A DNA stretch of 64,000 bases from Parahoeflea alexandrii (GTDB lineage: Bacteria > Pseudomonadota > Alphaproteobacteria > Rhizobiales > Rhizobiaceae), in NCBI RefSeq assembly GCF_027214025.1, contig NZ_JAPWHB010000006.1, positions 434,001-498,000 of the forward strand. The letters run 5' to 3'. Position 1 is the first letter of the stretch. Each line of letters starts with the position of its first letter. The notes beneath the pieces are model-generated. The model did not search any database. It saw nothing but the letters and a program-made list of their open reading frames with translations, and was not told the origin of the DNA. Below, piece after piece: positions 26,870-35,614 of this stretch. A program made the translations under genes and the position numbers.

Positions 26870-27221
26870 CCTTTGCTTCGGTCCTGATCAGCGGCCGGAC
26901 GGGAGAATGTCTCGGTCAGCCGCTGTGCATGTCGCCGTTCCGTTCGGATCGAAAGGCTGTAAACGACTGAAGCGGCCCGCTATTGCCACAGCTTGGACAG
27001 GAGTGCAAGCGCAAACGGGCGATTGGCGCGACAAGTTTTAAAAACCCCGGAAATGGCCAGTCCGGCCGCTCGAAACAGCCGCGAAGTCTGCCACCGGCTG
27101 TGGGAAACTGATCCCCGGCCAGCCCCGTCCCGCCCGAATCCTGCGTGTGGGTCTCAGGCGCCCCCATCGGCTGCGCCGGTCTCTTCACCTTGGCGCGGAT
27201 TTGCGCTATCGCTCCCCTGTC
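26870..27221. other. Intergenic region upstream of tRNA-Thr
   Basis: This 352-base region lies between the tRNA-Thr gene (minus strand) and the small plus-strand gene at 27222. It should hold promoters for both. A very long minus-strand open frame spans it and murA, but its composition is that of an antisense shadow. I see no RNA gene or repeat in it. Confidence 0.5.
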
Positions 27222-27446
27222 ATGAGCGAGAAGACACCACCAGACACGGAAGCAAGTCAGCGCAAGGCGGAAGTCGAGCGCCAGGCGGCGGAGCGGGCCC
27301 GGCGCAGCGCCGAACAGCTGCGCGCCAATTTGCAGCGCCGCAAGGCGCAGGTGCGCGCCCGCCGCGAGGGCCGCGCCGACGAGACCGACGGACTGCCGGC
27401 GTCCGGCCTTCACGGCGCTGCCGGCGACGCAAGGGACGCGGATTAA
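27222..27446 (+). CDS. Small highly charged hypothetical protein upstream of murA
   Basis: This is a 74-residue, arginine- and glutamate-rich helical protein (AEVERQAAERARRSAEQL, then RRKAQVRARREGRAD). It has no membrane segment. Small charged proteins of this type sit just before murA in several Rhizobiales, which supports a real gene; the function is unknown. The ribosome binding site is weak. It ends 117 bases before murA on the same strand. Confidence 0.7.
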   Translation: MSEKTPPDTEASQRKAEVERQAAERARRSAEQLRANLQRRKAQVRARREGRADETDGLPASGLHGAAGDARDAD

Positions 27447-27563
27447 CCGCGACGCCGTCCTCGTGTTGCCGCATTCCCGCTGATGGTCTAAACAGCCCAC
27501 CAGATATTTTTCAGGGCTTGCCGCCGGGGGGACCGGCGCAGCCCGATACCCCAAGAGGACAGC

Positions 27564-28853
27564 ATGGATCGCATCAGGATCGTTGGCGGAAATCCGCTCA
27601 ATGGCGTCATTCCGATTTCCGGCGCGAAGAATGCGGCTCTGCCGCTGATGATCGCCTCGCTTCTGACCGACGATACGCTGACGCTGGAAAATCTTCCGCA
27701 TCTCGCCGATGTCGAGCAGTTGCAGCGCATCCTGGGCAATCACGGCGTCGATATCGCCGTGGTCGGCCGCCGCGAGCGCCAGGACACCGCCTATGCCCGC
27801 ACCGTGCATTTCACCGCCCGCACCATTGTCGACACCACGGCGCCCTACGAGCTGGTCTCCAAGATGCGCGCCAGCTTCTGGGTCATCGGCCCGCTTCTGG
27901 CCCGCATGGGCGAGGCCAAGGTATCGCTGCCCGGCGGCTGCGCCATCGGCACCAGGCCGGTCGATCTGTTCATCGACGGGCTTCAGCATCTCGGCGTCGA
28001 GATCGACATCGAGAACGGCTATGTCAACGCCCGCGCGCCCAGGGGCCTGATCGGCGGTCGTTACGTGTTCCCCAAGGTCTCCGTCGGCGCCACCCACGTG
28101 ATGCTGATGGCCGCGACGCTGGCCAAGGGCCAGACGGTGATCGAGAACGCCGCGCGCGAGCCCGAAGTCGTCGACCTCGCCAACTGCCTGATCGCCATGG
28201 GCGCGAAGATCTCCGGCGCCGGCACCTCGACCATCACCATTGACGGCGTCGCCTCGCTGTCGGGCGCGCGCCACCGGGTTCTGCCGGACCGGATCGAGAC
28301 CGGCACCTATGCCATGGCTGTGGCCATGACCGGCGGCGACGTACTGCTTGAAAACACCTCCGAAGCCCTGCTCGAAAGCGCGCTGCTGGCGCTCCGCCGC
28401 GCCGGCGCCGAAATCACGTCGGAGGAAGGCGGCATCCGCGTCCGCCGCAACGGCGGCGACATTCTGCCCGTCGACATCACCACCGATCCGTTCCCCGGCT
28501 TCCCCACCGACCTGCAGGCGCAGTTCATGGGCCTGATGACCCGCGCCAACGGCATCTCGCACATCACCGAGACGATCTTCGAGAACCGCTTCATGCATGT
28601 CCAGGAGCTGGCGCGCCTGGGCGCCAAGATCTCGCTTTCGGGCCAGACCGCAACCGTCACCGGCGTGCCGGTGCTGCGCGGCGCTCCGGTGATGGCGACC
28701 GACCTGCGCGCTTCCGTGTCGCTGGTCATCGCCGGCCTCGCCGCCGAAGGCGAGACCGTGGTCAACCGGGTCTACCATCTCGATCGCGGTTTCGAGCGGC
28801 TCGAGGAGAAGCTGACCAATTGCGGCGCGGTGGTCGAACGCATCAGCGGCTGA
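27564..28853 (+). CDS. murA: UDP-N-acetylglucosamine 1-carboxyvinyltransferase
   Basis: This is a 429-residue enolpyruvyl transferase for the first committed step of peptidoglycan synthesis, adding enolpyruvate from PEP to UDP-GlcNAc. The N-terminal [13 protein letters not shown] carries the substrate-binding Lys-Asn, and the mobile-loop cysteine is in [14 protein letters not shown] (Cys126, the fosfomycin target). [17 protein letters not shown] is near the C-terminus. AGAGGA precedes ATG 27564. It heads the conserved block murA - DUF2948 - hisD - UPF0262 - phosphatase - infA - maf - yacG. Confidence 0.97.
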   Translation: MDRIRIVGGNPLNGVIPISGAKNAALPLMIASLLTDDTLTLENLPHLADVEQLQRILGNHGVDIAVVGRRERQDTAYARTVHFTARTIVDTTAPYELVSKMRASFWVIGPLLARMGEAKVSLPGGCAIGTRPVDLFIDGLQHLGVEIDIENGYVNARAPRGLIGGRYVFPKVSVGATHVMLMAATLAKGQTVIENAAREPEVVDLANCLIAMGAKISGAGTSTITIDGVASLSGARHRVLPDRIETGTYAMAVAMTGGDVLLENTSEALLESALLALRRAGAEITSEEGGIRVRRNGGDILPVDITTDPFPGFPTDLQAQFMGLMTRANGISHITETIFENRFMHVQELARLGAKISLSGQTATVTGVPVLRGAPVMATDLRASVSLVIAGLAAEGETVVNRVYHLDRGFERLEEKLTNCGAVVERISG

Positions 28854-28990
28854 ACCGGCAGGTCGCTGGAAAGCGCTCCGGGCAAACCGCAACCTTCTGC
28901 GCATTGCGCTTTGCCCCCCGCGCACCTACCTTGCACTGCAGCACCCGCATGCTGTGGGCAAGCCCTGAATGAAGATGATCCGAGGATTTT

Positions 28991-29428
28991 ATGGACAGTC
29001 TGAAACTGATCGCCCTTGATGAAGCAGACCTGGCCGTGATTTCCGCTTGTCTGCAGGACGCCGTGTTCAAGACCGGCGACACGCAGTTTCTCGGCAAGGA
29101 CGGCGTTTTCACGCTTGAGGCCAACCGGTTTGTCTGGGAAGAGGGCAGGGACAGCAAGACCTTCGAGCGCCGCCGGGCGCTGCTGGTGCTAAAGCAGGTC
29201 CGCTCGGTCAAGTCGCTCGGCGTCAAGCCGAAAGACAAGGACACGGTGCATTCGCTGCTGGCATTGCGGTTCCTGCACGGCGAGGAAGCGCCTGCCGGGG
29301 TGGTCGAACTGGTCCTGTCGGGCGGTGCGGTGATCCATCTGGAAGTCGCCTGCATCGAAGCACAGCTTGCCGATGTCGGTGGCGGCTGGGAAACAAAGTT
29401 CAAGCCGCGCCATCCGCTGGCCGGTTAG
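28991..29428 (+). CDS. DUF2948 family protein
   Basis: This is a 145-residue protein with the DUF2948 pattern: LKLIALDEADLAVISACLQD at the N-terminus, RFVWEEGRDSKTFERRRALL in the middle, then LLALRFLHGEEAPAGVVELV and a closing region with HLEVACIEAQLADVGG. No function is known. Its fixed position between murA and hisD is typical of Rhizobiales. A GAGG site precedes ATG 28991. Confidence 0.9.
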   Translation: MDSLKLIALDEADLAVISACLQDAVFKTGDTQFLGKDGVFTLEANRFVWEEGRDSKTFERRRALLVLKQVRSVKSLGVKPKDKDTVHSLLALRFLHGEEAPAGVVELVLSGGAVIHLEVACIEAQLADVGGGWETKFKPRHPLAG

Positions 29429-29484
29429 GACGGCCCGCTTTCAGGCGTGCCGCACATTGATGAAGACAGCGTAGGGGCAGCACA

Positions 29485-30804
29485 TTGGTACTGAGGCTCA
29501 ACACCCGGCAGCCGGATTTCGAAACCCGCTTTGCCGCGTTCCTGACCACGAAGCGTGAAGTGTCGGTGGATGTCGAGACCGATGTCCGCGCGATCATCGC
29601 CGAAATCCGCGAGCGCGGCGATGCCGCTCTGCACGATTTCAGCCAGCGTTTCGACCGGATCGACACCCGCGCGCTCGGCCTTGCCGTGACCGCTGAAGAG
29701 ATCGAGGCTGCGTTCCGGGCGACCGACCCGAAGATCATCGCCGCCCTTCAACTCGCCCATGACCGCATCGAAGGCCACCACAAGCGGCAGATGCCGAAGG
29801 ACGATCACTACATCGACGCGCTCGGCGTCGAGCTCGGCTCGCGCTGGACGGCGATCGAGGCCGTCGGACTTTATGTGCCGGGTGGTACGGCGAGCTACCC
29901 GAGCTCGGTGCTGATGAACGCGGTTCCCGCCAAGGTCGCCGGTGTCGAGCGCATCGTCATGGTGGTGCCGGCGCGCGACGGCGAACTCAATCCGGTGGTG
30001 CTGGCCGCCGCCCGCATCGCCGGTGTGACCGAGATCTACCGGATCGGCGGCGGCCAGGCGATCGCGGCGCTGGCCTATGGCACCGAGACCATCCGTCCCG
30101 TCGCCAAGATCGTCGGCCCCGGCAATGCCTGGGTGGCGGCCGCCAAGCGCCAGGTCTTCGGCACCGTCGGCATCGACATGATCGCCGGGCCGTCCGAGGT
30201 GCTGGTGATGGCCGACCCCGACAACAATCCCGACTGGATCGCCGCCGACCTGCTGGCCCAGGCCGAACATGACGCCGGCGCCCAGTCTATCCTGATGACA
30301 CGCGACGAAGGCTTCGGCGAGGCGGTGATCGAAGCCGTCGAACGGCAGCTGTCGACCCTGGGCCGCGCGGAGACCGCGCGTAAGAGCTGGGCCGATTTCG
30401 GCGCGGTCATCGTCGTGCCGGACTGGGAAACGGCGCTGCCGCTCGCCAACCGCATTGCCGCAGAGCATCTGGAGATTGCCACCGATGATGCCGAGGCGCT
30501 GGCCGCCCGGGTGCGCAATGCCGGTGCGATCTTCATCGGCCGCCACACGCCGGAAGTGATCGGCGACTATGTCGGCGGCTCCAACCACGTGCTTCCGACG
30601 GCCCGTTCGGCGCGGTTTTCCTCCGGCCTTTCGGTGCTCGACTACGTCAAGCGCACCTCTATCCTCAAGCTGGGGCCGGAGCAGTTGCAGTCGCTCGGCC
30701 CTGCTGCCATAACATTGGCTGAAGCCGAGGGGCTTGATGCCCATGCGCGCTCGGTCTCGATCAGGATGAACCGGCGTGACGAAGGGCTGGATGGGGGCCT
30801 GTAA
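29485..30804 (+). CDS. hisD: Histidinol dehydrogenase
   Basis: This is a 439-residue zinc-dependent dehydrogenase for the last two steps of histidine synthesis, oxidising histidinol to histidine with two NAD. Motifs include [68 protein letters not shown] with the catalytic histidine region, and [19 protein letters not shown]. The start is TTG at 29485 after AGGGGCAG; no ATG or GTG precedes the conserved region suitably. The UPF0262 gene begins five bases after its stop. Confidence 0.95.
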   Translation: MVLRLNTRQPDFETRFAAFLTTKREVSVDVETDVRAIIAEIRERGDAALHDFSQRFDRIDTRALGLAVTAEEIEAAFRATDPKIIAALQLAHDRIEGHHKRQMPKDDHYIDALGVELGSRWTAIEAVGLYVPGGTASYPSSVLMNAVPAKVAGVERIVMVVPARDGELNPVVLAAARIAGVTEIYRIGGGQAIAALAYGTETIRPVAKIVGPGNAWVAAAKRQVFGTVGIDMIAGPSEVLVMADPDNNPDWIAADLLAQAEHDAGAQSILMTRDEGFGEAVIEAVERQLSTLGRAETARKSWADFGAVIVVPDWETALPLANRIAAEHLEIATDDAEALAARVRNAGAIFIGRHTPEVIGDYVGGSNHVLPTARSARFSSGLSVLDYVKRTSILKLGPEQLQSLGPAAITLAEAEGLDAHARSVSIRMNRRDEGLDGGL

Positions 30805-30809
30805 CAGCA

Positions 30810-31286
30810 ATGGCAGCGGCGGACACTCAACGGCTCGCAGATGTTGTGCTCGATGAAACCATCGGCCGCGCAACCCCTGACGTGGAGCATGAGCGCGCCG
30901 TCGCCATCTTCGACCTGATCGAGGAAAACAGCTTCGAGCCTGTCGGCCATGACAAGGGACCTTACAAGCTCAAGCTCTCGCTGATTGATTCCAAGCTGGT
31001 GTTTTCGATCACCACGCAGGCCGACGAACCCGTCGCCACCCATATCCTGTCGCTGACGCCGTTCCGGCGCATCGTCAAAGACTATTTTATGATCTGCGAA
31101 AGCTATTACGAGGCCATCCGCTCGTCGACGCCGAGCCAGATCGAGGCGATCGACATGGGCCGCCGCGGCATCCACAACGAAGGCTCGCAAACCCTGATGG
31201 ACCGGCTGGATGGCAAGATCCGCATGGATTTCGACACCGCCAGGCGGCTGTTTACGCTGGTCTGCGTGCTGCACTGGCGCGGATAG
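30810..31286 (+). CDS. UPF0262 family protein
   Basis: This 158-residue protein matches UPF0262: [20 protein letters not shown], then [40 protein letters not shown] and [20 protein letters not shown]. Function is unknown. It is tightly packed between hisD (five bases) and the phosphatase-like gene (eight bases), so is part of the same operon. Confidence 0.93.
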   Translation: MAAADTQRLADVVLDETIGRATPDVEHERAVAIFDLIEENSFEPVGHDKGPYKLKLSLIDSKLVFSITTQADEPVATHILSLTPFRRIVKDYFMICESYYEAIRSSTPSQIEAIDMGRRGIHNEGSQTLMDRLDGKIRMDFDTARRLFTLVCVLHWRG

Positions 31287-31294
31287 GGACCGCC

Positions 31295-31768
31295 GTGGCG
31301 GACGACATGGCCCCGGTATCCGCAAACGCCACGCCCGGCGCGGTGCTGTTCGTCTGCGGCATGAACGCCATCCGCTCGCCGATGGCCGAGGTCATCGCCC
31401 GGTCGATCCTGCCCGCGGGCACCTATATCGCTTCCGCCGGCGTGCGCCCGGGCGAACGCGATCCCTTTGTCGATGTGGTTCTGGCCGAGATCGGGCTCGA
31501 TCTGGGCAGCCGCCAGCCGCAGACGCTCGACGAGCTCGAAGACGATTATTTCGATGTCATCGTCACCCTGGCCCCCGAAGGCCATCACCGCGCGTTGGAA
31601 CTTACCCGCGGCAACGCCGTTGAGGTGATCTACTGGCCAACCCCGGACCCGACTGTGGCGACAGGGACGCGCGAGCGCATCCTTGATGCCTACCGCGAGG
31701 TACGCGACATGCTCAGGCAGCGCATCGCTTCCGGCAAGGGCTGGTCCCGGGGGCCTGCGGGCATGTGA
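31295..31768 (+). CDS. Low molecular weight protein-tyrosine-phosphatase-like protein
   Basis: This is a 157-residue protein with a Cx5R active-site loop, VLFVCGMNAIRSPMAE, and a late YWPTPDPT segment that supplies the acid aspartate (DP) of this family. It also has SAGVRPGERDPF and LAEIGLDLGSRQPQTLDEL, as in LMW phosphatase or arsenate reductase-like folds. The loop CGMNAIRS differs from the usual CxGNxCRS. The start is GTG 31295, with ATG 31307 as an alternative. It is in the hisD-infA operon; the substrate is unknown. Confidence 0.88.
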   Translation: MADDMAPVSANATPGAVLFVCGMNAIRSPMAEVIARSILPAGTYIASAGVRPGERDPFVDVVLAEIGLDLGSRQPQTLDELEDDYFDVIVTLAPEGHHRALELTRGNAVEVIYWPTPDPTVATGTRERILDAYREVRDMLRQRIASGKGWSRGPAGM

Positions 31769-31780
31769 ATCAATTTGGTT

Positions 31781-31801
31781 CACAAAGCGCTCGTCTTTGT
31801 G
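31781..31801. other. Short hairpin upstream of infA
   Basis: CACAAAG and CTTTGTG form a perfect 7-bp stem with a 7-base loop in the 101-base gap between the phosphatase-like gene and infA. No T-run follows, so this may be a weak terminator, part of an infA promoter region or a leader structure. Confidence 0.35.
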
Positions 31802-31869
31802 TAGGTTCCGGCCAAATTTCAGGCCTGCGCGTTTTGCGCCGCCTTTTTAAACAGAAAGACAGACACTGA

Positions 31870-32088
31870 ATGGCGAAAGAAGAAGTCCTCGAATTTCCGG
31901 GCGTGGTCACCGAACTGCTGCCGAATGCAACCTTCCGGGTGAAGCTCGAAAACGAGCATGAAATCATCGCTCACACGGCAGGCCGCATGCGCAAGAACCG
32001 TATCCGCGTGCTTGCCGGCGACAAGGTGCTGGTCGAGATGACCCCTTACGATCTGACGAAAGGCCGCATCACCTACCGCTTCAAGTAA
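31870..32088 (+). CDS. infA: Translation initiation factor IF-1
   Basis: This 72-residue OB-fold protein has the expected IF-1 sequence: [40 protein letters not shown] and [16 protein letters not shown] at the C-terminus. It binds the 30S A site during initiation. Full length, ATG start, single copy in this block. Confidence 0.98.
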   Translation: MAKEEVLEFPGVVTELLPNATFRVKLENEHEIIAHTAGRMRKNRIRVLAGDKVLVEMTPYDLTKGRITYRFK

Positions 32089-32110
32089 GCGCTAGCTGTG
32101 ACGCCTCCCC

Positions 32111-32731
32111 ATGGCACGATCGCAAAAACTGATCCTCGCTTCCGGCTCCCCGCGCAGGCTTGAGTTGCTCGACCAGGCAGGCATCGCCCCCGACCGGCTG
32201 ATGCCAATGGATCTCGACGAGACCCCGCAGCGTTCCGAACATCCCCGCTCGCTCGCCCGGCGGCTGTCGCGCGAGAAGGCGGAGGCTGCCCTTGCCCAGA
32301 CCCGGATCGACCCGGCTTGGACGGACGCCCATATCCTGGCCGCCGATACGGTGGTTGCCGTCGGCCGCCGCATCCTGCCCAAGGCCGAGCAGATCGACGA
32401 GGCGTCGAATGCGCTCTATCTCCTGTCGGGCCGCAACCATCGTGTCTTCACCGGCATCTGCCTGGTCACCCCCGGCCACACCATCCGCCAGAAGATCGTC
32501 GAGACAAGGGTCCGCTTCAAGCGGCTTTCCAGCGTCGAGATCGAAAGCTACCTGGCGTCGGGCCAGTGGCGCGGCAAGGCCGGCGGTTACGCCATTCAGG
32601 GCCTCGCCGGGAGCTTCGTGGTCAAGCTCGTCGGCTCCTACACCAATGTCGTCGGACTGCCGCTCTACGAGACCGTTGGCCTGCTGACCGGCGAAGGCTA
32701 CGATGTTCACTACAAGTGGCTCGAGGGCTGA
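32111..32731 (+). CDS. maf: Maf-like nucleotide pyrophosphatase
   Basis: This is a 206-residue Maf/Ham1-fold protein. It has [19 protein letters not shown] at the N-terminus (the SxSPRR loop), [35 protein letters not shown] and [20 protein letters not shown]. Maf proteins hydrolyse dTTP, UTP or modified nucleotides and can affect septum formation. It is 22 bases after infA and followed by yacG. Confidence 0.94.
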   Translation: MARSQKLILASGSPRRLELLDQAGIAPDRLMPMDLDETPQRSEHPRSLARRLSREKAEAALAQTRIDPAWTDAHILAADTVVAVGRRILPKAEQIDEASNALYLLSGRNHRVFTGICLVTPGHTIRQKIVETRVRFKRLSSVEIESYLASGQWRGKAGGYAIQGLAGSFVVKLVGSYTNVVGLPLYETVGLLTGEGYDVHYKWLEG

Positions 32732-32735
32732 GGCA

Positions 32736-32936
32736 ATGAATGACGGCAAGGTAACCCCGTTGCGCAAGGCGCAGCCGTGTCCGGAATGCGGCCGCCCGTC
32801 GACGCGCGACAGCTATCCCTTCTGCTCCGAGCGCTGCCGTGGTGTCGATCTCAATCGCTGGCTGACCGGCGGCTATGCCATTCCGGTCACCGAAGTCGAG
32901 GACAATCAGGACGACGATTTCGACGACCGCGGCTAG
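32736..32936 (+). CDS. yacG: DNA gyrase inhibitor YacG
   Basis: This is a 66-residue zinc protein with the CxxC...CxxxC ligand set in CPECGRPSTRDSYPFCSERC, followed by VDLNRWLTGGYAIPV and an acidic tail (about residues 52-66). YacG binds GyrB and inhibits gyrase. ATG 32736 lies four bases after the maf stop; the upstream extension of the frame overlaps maf and is not used. Confidence 0.94.
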   Translation: MNDGKVTPLRKAQPCPECGRPSTRDSYPFCSERCRGVDLNRWLTGGYAIPVTEVEDNQDDDFDDRG

Positions 32937-32944
32937 GGCTGGCA

Positions 32945-32974
32945 GCGGTTTTTTCCCAGATGAGAAAAAACCGC
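32945..32974. terminator. Inverted repeat after yacG
   Basis: GCGGTTTTTTC and GAAAAAACCGC form a perfect 11-bp stem with an 8-base loop, nine bases after the yacG stop. The T-run is inside the stem rather than after it, so it can form a symmetrical, possibly bidirectional terminator for the murA-yacG block. Confidence 0.6.
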
Positions 32975-32985
32975 AAAAAGGGTGC

Positions 32986-33013
32986 TGGACAGTGCCTTTC
33001 AAGATGGTATAAC
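32986..33013 (+). promoter_or_regulatory. Candidate sigma-70 promoter of tRNA-Phe
   Basis: TGGACA (32986-32991) and TATAAC (33008-33013) are spaced 16 bases apart and lie about 77 bases before the tRNA-Phe gene, just after the yacG hairpin. Both boxes are close to the sigma-70 consensus. Confidence 0.55.
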
Positions 33014-33089
33014 GCGCTCGCTTTCGGCGTTGGAAAACTCCTTTGCCGGCAAGCCTCAGGTCCTGCCCTTCCGGGCTCCCGGACCGGAT

Positions 33090-33165
33090 GCCCGGATAGC
33101 TCAGTTGGTAGAGCAGCGGATTGAAAATCCGCGTGTCGGTGGTTCAAATCCGCCTCCGGGCACCA
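33090..33165 (+). tRNA. tRNA-Phe (anticodon GAA)
   Basis: A complete 76-base tRNA: the acceptor stem GCCCGGA pairs with TCCGGGC, the D-arm is AGCTCAGTTGGTAGAGC, the anticodon stem GCGGA/TCCGC closes loop TTGAAAA (anticodon GAA), and the T-arm contains GGTTCAAATCC. CCA is encoded. The DNA immediately downstream is degenerate accessory sequence, as expected for a tRNA gene used as an integration site. Confidence 0.98.
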
Positions 33166-33355
33166 CTTTTTCCTCGATAAGTTCAATATGTTGGTGTGGT
33201 TGACGGCGACGGAATTCTGACGCTTCATTTTCGTTCAAGTAGCAATCGGATTGTTCGTCAGATGAAGGTCTCTGCGGCGCAGTTGGGGGCGATCGCGGTC
33301 ATTGCCTGCGCATTTTTCGGATTTTAGCTTCGCTGGTCGCAAAGGAGATCCGTTT

Positions 33356-33484
33356 GTGTGTAACCTCTACAACGTTACCATTGGCCCGCAAGCGATCGTC
33401 GAGTTCACCAACTAGGCAACGAAACATGCAGGCAATCTCGAGCCCGGCAAGGCTTATCCCGTTGCTTGCGTCGGGAACAAATGA
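33356..33484 (+). pseudogene. Remnant of an SRAP (SOS response-associated peptidase, YedK/HMCES-like) gene
   Basis: From GTG 33356 the frame reads VCNLYNVTIGPQAIVEFTN, then a TAG stop at 33413-33415, then ATKHAGNLEPGKAYPVA and a second stop at 33482-33484. The start resembles the N-terminus of rhizobial SRAP proteins, which begin MCNLYN with the catalytic Cys2 and continue with a GNLEP...YP segment. AAAGGAG precedes the start. Only about 42 codons are recognisable and the rest of the gene is absent or unrecognisable. Identification is from memory of the family. Confidence 0.6.
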
Positions 33485-33793
33485 CTGAAATGGGGCCGTA
33501 ACCTGTCAGGCAGCTTGTTGGAACGAACTCGGGAAAGCAAAAATTCAGTGTCGCTAGGCGCGGCGTCCTTTTCGGCCCGAAGCCGACTTTGGTGATTCTA
33601 CCAACGAACGGCGGGAGGGCAGACAAATTCGATTGAAATCTGAACCGTGCTATTCTTCTGCGACGGTTGCGAGCGTCGGGGCGACTGAGTGATCCGCATG
33701 GATCACTGGAACAGATTGAGTATGTTCTTTGTGAGTTACCCCCCGAAATTTGGACACTGGCATAAGCTACGATTTGCAGTCTGCTGATCTTCG

Positions 33794-34075
33794 ATGAGAA
33801 GGAGAGCAGAGTGTCCGTCAGCGAATGATTTGAGACAGATCGTCATGACCGTGCTTGGCATGGTGGCGCAGATGCAGTGGTGCTTCATCAAGGAGCGCCA
33901 GCGTGAAGGGATCAGTCGCGCCAAGTCATTTGGCCGGTACAAGGGCGGCAAGCAGCGAGTTGATCGGGCTGAAGTGCTGCGGTTGGCATGCGCTGGCTAA
34001 AATTCATCCACGATTGCTTGGTTCTTGGGTTGTTCGTGGATGCAGGTTTATTGGATCCTGAACGAAAATGCGTGA
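33794..34075 (+). pseudogene. C-terminal remnant of a serine recombinase (resolvase)
   Basis: The frame reads LRQIVMTVLGMVAQMQ, then FIKERQREGISRAKSFGRYKG and KQRVDRAEVLRLACAG, followed by a TAA stop at 33998-34000. Beyond the stop the same frame continues with NSSTIAWFLGCSWMQVYWIL to TGA 34073-34075. Joined together this matches the end of Tn3-type resolvases: the 'LGAVAEFERxLIxERQREGI-AKA-G-YKG' helix and the C-terminal helix-turn-helix 'STxIAxxLGxSRxxVYRIL'. The N-terminal catalytic domain with the serine is missing, so the gene is dead. Confidence 0.75.
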
Positions 34076-34404
34076 TGTCCTATATGGGGCCGACTGCTAG
34101 GCTCAGACTAGTGATTGCGGAAGCACGCTGCAAAGGCTGGACAAGTCCATAAATGCCCGACCTGGGCTTTGAAACAACTCCGGGACAGGCAACAATTTGC
34201 CAACGAAAAATGCCATGCCTGACGTCCGACGCGAACAGCAATTATTACCGCGGGATTGACATTCCAAGTTGATTGTTGGCCACCTTCGGTGACGCTCAAT
34301 GGAGTTGGCGGCACGCGGGTTCCGTCAACTCGACATTCTGTCGACCCCCTCTTGGGCCTATTGCCGTCAGTTGTCAGCTTGGTGAGCGCAAGCCCCTGTG
34401 CAAC

Positions 34405-34420
34405 CTTACAAATCCGTAAG
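34405..34420 (+). promoter_or_regulatory. CTTAC-N6-GTAAG palindrome upstream of the COG4705 gene
   Basis: CTTAC-AAATCC-GTAAG is a perfect 5+5 dyad lying 181 bases before ATG 34601. Related sites precede the DUF3096, yfdX and second response-regulator genes, so I read it as a shared OmpR-type regulator site. The flank that follows (CTGAC) is also shared with the site at 47655-47670. Confidence 0.6.
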
Positions 34421-34600
34421 CTGACAGACAGCATCCCCCAATAAACCTTCCCTAGAAACGGTCTCGTCACGGAAACGGGGCCGCTGCCTCCGATCCGGCC
34501 GCCCGGCGGGTGCATCAGCGTTTTGCTGACCTTGTTGCGGGTCGTTCATAGACAAATCCGCGGTCCTTCTTGTGGATCGGCGGCTGCCAGGAGAATTGAA

Positions 34601-35413
34601 ATGTCACATACACAGATGGAGTCGGGCCTCCCGCTCGCCGCCGAAACATCCGCGTTCAATCGTGTACCGCAAGTCACAGTCGATTTCTGGCTGGTCAAAT
34701 TGCTCGCCGTCACGGTCGGCGAGACCGCCGCCGACTTTCTCAACATGAATCTGGGCCTTGGCCTGTCGGCGACCTCGGTCATCATGTCAGGTTTTTTGAT
34801 CGCCGCACTGTTCCTGCAGTTCTCCCAGCGCAAGTATGTGCCCTGGGTCTACTGGCTGGCTGTCGTGTTGATCAGCGTTGTCGGAACCCTCATCACCGAC
34901 AATCTCGTCGATAATCTCGGATACAGCCTGGAAGCCTGCACGATCGGCTTCAGCCTCGCATTGGCTGCGACATTCGCGGTCTGGTATGCGGTCGAGCGGA
35001 CGCTTTCGATCCACTCGATCTACACGGTGCGGCGCGAGAGCTTCTACTGGCTCGCCATCCTTTTCACCTTCGCGCTCGGCACGGCCGCGGGCGATCTGCT
35101 GGCTGAAGGCCTCGGCTTGGGTTACCTGCAGGCAGGGCTCGCCTATTGCGCTCTCATCGGAGCCATCGCGCTGAGCTATTATGTCTTCAAGCTCAACGGC
35201 ATTCTGTGCTTCTGGCTCGCCTACATCCTTACCCGTCCGATGGGCGCGTCCTTTGGTGACCTGTTCTCGCAACCTGTTGCGGACGGCGGTCTGGGGTTCG
35301 GTACGATCGCCACAAGCCTGCTGTTCCTCGCCGGCATCGCCGCGGTGGTGGTCTATATGCATTTTAGCCGCGATGGAGACGAACGGGTTACAATCGCCAC
35401 AGAAACCGAATAG
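34601..35413 (+). CDS. COG4705 membrane protein with fourfold internal repeat
   Basis: This 270-residue inner-membrane protein has about eight helices. Four repeats each carry a G-x4-D motif: GETAAD (40-45), GTLITD (95-100), GTAAGD (160-165) and GASFGD (215-220), each followed by L/F and a 'LGLG' or equivalent turn. Motif spacing is 55, 65 and 55 residues, so the protein is a duplicated two-repeat unit. This is the COG4705 family, often beside two-component genes; its function is not established. AGGAGA precedes ATG 34601; the frame's upstream extension is not used. A two-component system follows 201 bases downstream. Confidence 0.88.
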   Translation: MSHTQMESGLPLAAETSAFNRVPQVTVDFWLVKLLAVTVGETAADFLNMNLGLGLSATSVIMSGFLIAALFLQFSQRKYVPWVYWLAVVLISVVGTLITDNLVDNLGYSLEACTIGFSLALAATFAVWYAVERTLSIHSIYTVRRESFYWLAILFTFALGTAAGDLLAEGLGLGYLQAGLAYCALIGAIALSYYVFKLNGILCFWLAYILTRPMGASFGDLFSQPVADGGLGFGTIATSLLFLAGIAAVVVYMHFSRDGDERVTIATETE

Positions 35414-35449
35414 ACGCCAGGCAGCATCGTGTTGCCGCAATCCCCGCAT

Positions 35450-35481
35450 CCCCTGACAGGGCTCAAGAGGTTCTGTCGGGG
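35450..35481 (+). terminator. Bulged hairpin between the COG4705 gene and the response regulator
   Basis: CCCCTGACAG and CTGTCGGGG pair as a 9-bp stem with one bulged T and a loop of about 13 bases. It lies 37 bases after the COG4705 stop. There is no T-run; it could be a partial terminator or a transcript-processing structure. Confidence 0.4.
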
Positions 35482-35614
35482 AAAGATCGGGCGCTTTGCC
35501 GGACAAATCTCCACAATGCTCATATAACGAATGCAAGCTGAAAGGATCGGGACCGCATTGGTATTCGCGGTCCGGAACCGAACACGTGTAACTATCCAGC
35601 CTCCGGAGTCCGAA

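Larger units (their letters stand above)
33166..34600. other. Degenerate, gene-poor region next to tRNA-Phe
   Basis: This 1435-base stretch has no intact gene. It contains the SRAP remnant, the recombinase remnant and, near its right end, a 16-bp regulatory-type palindrome. Minus-strand open frames at 33405-33626 and 34108-34515 lack recognisable content and binding sites. The mix of broken genes suggests the scar of an earlier integration event. Confidence 0.6.

Noticed and set aside
26916-28925. Very long minus-strand open frame across murA
   Set aside because: It is antisense to murA, which is clear from its motifs, and has the composition typical of a shadow frame in GC-rich DNA.
33725-33800. 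Possible insertion-sequence end in the CCCCCCGAAATTTGGACACTGG stretch
   Set aside because: I could not find a matching inverted end or a transposase frame, so an insertion sequence is not supported.
34108-34515. Possible 135-residue minus-strand gene near the recombinase remnant
   Set aside because: It has no recognisable content and lies in a region of broken genes; the palindrome at 34405-34420 sits inside it.
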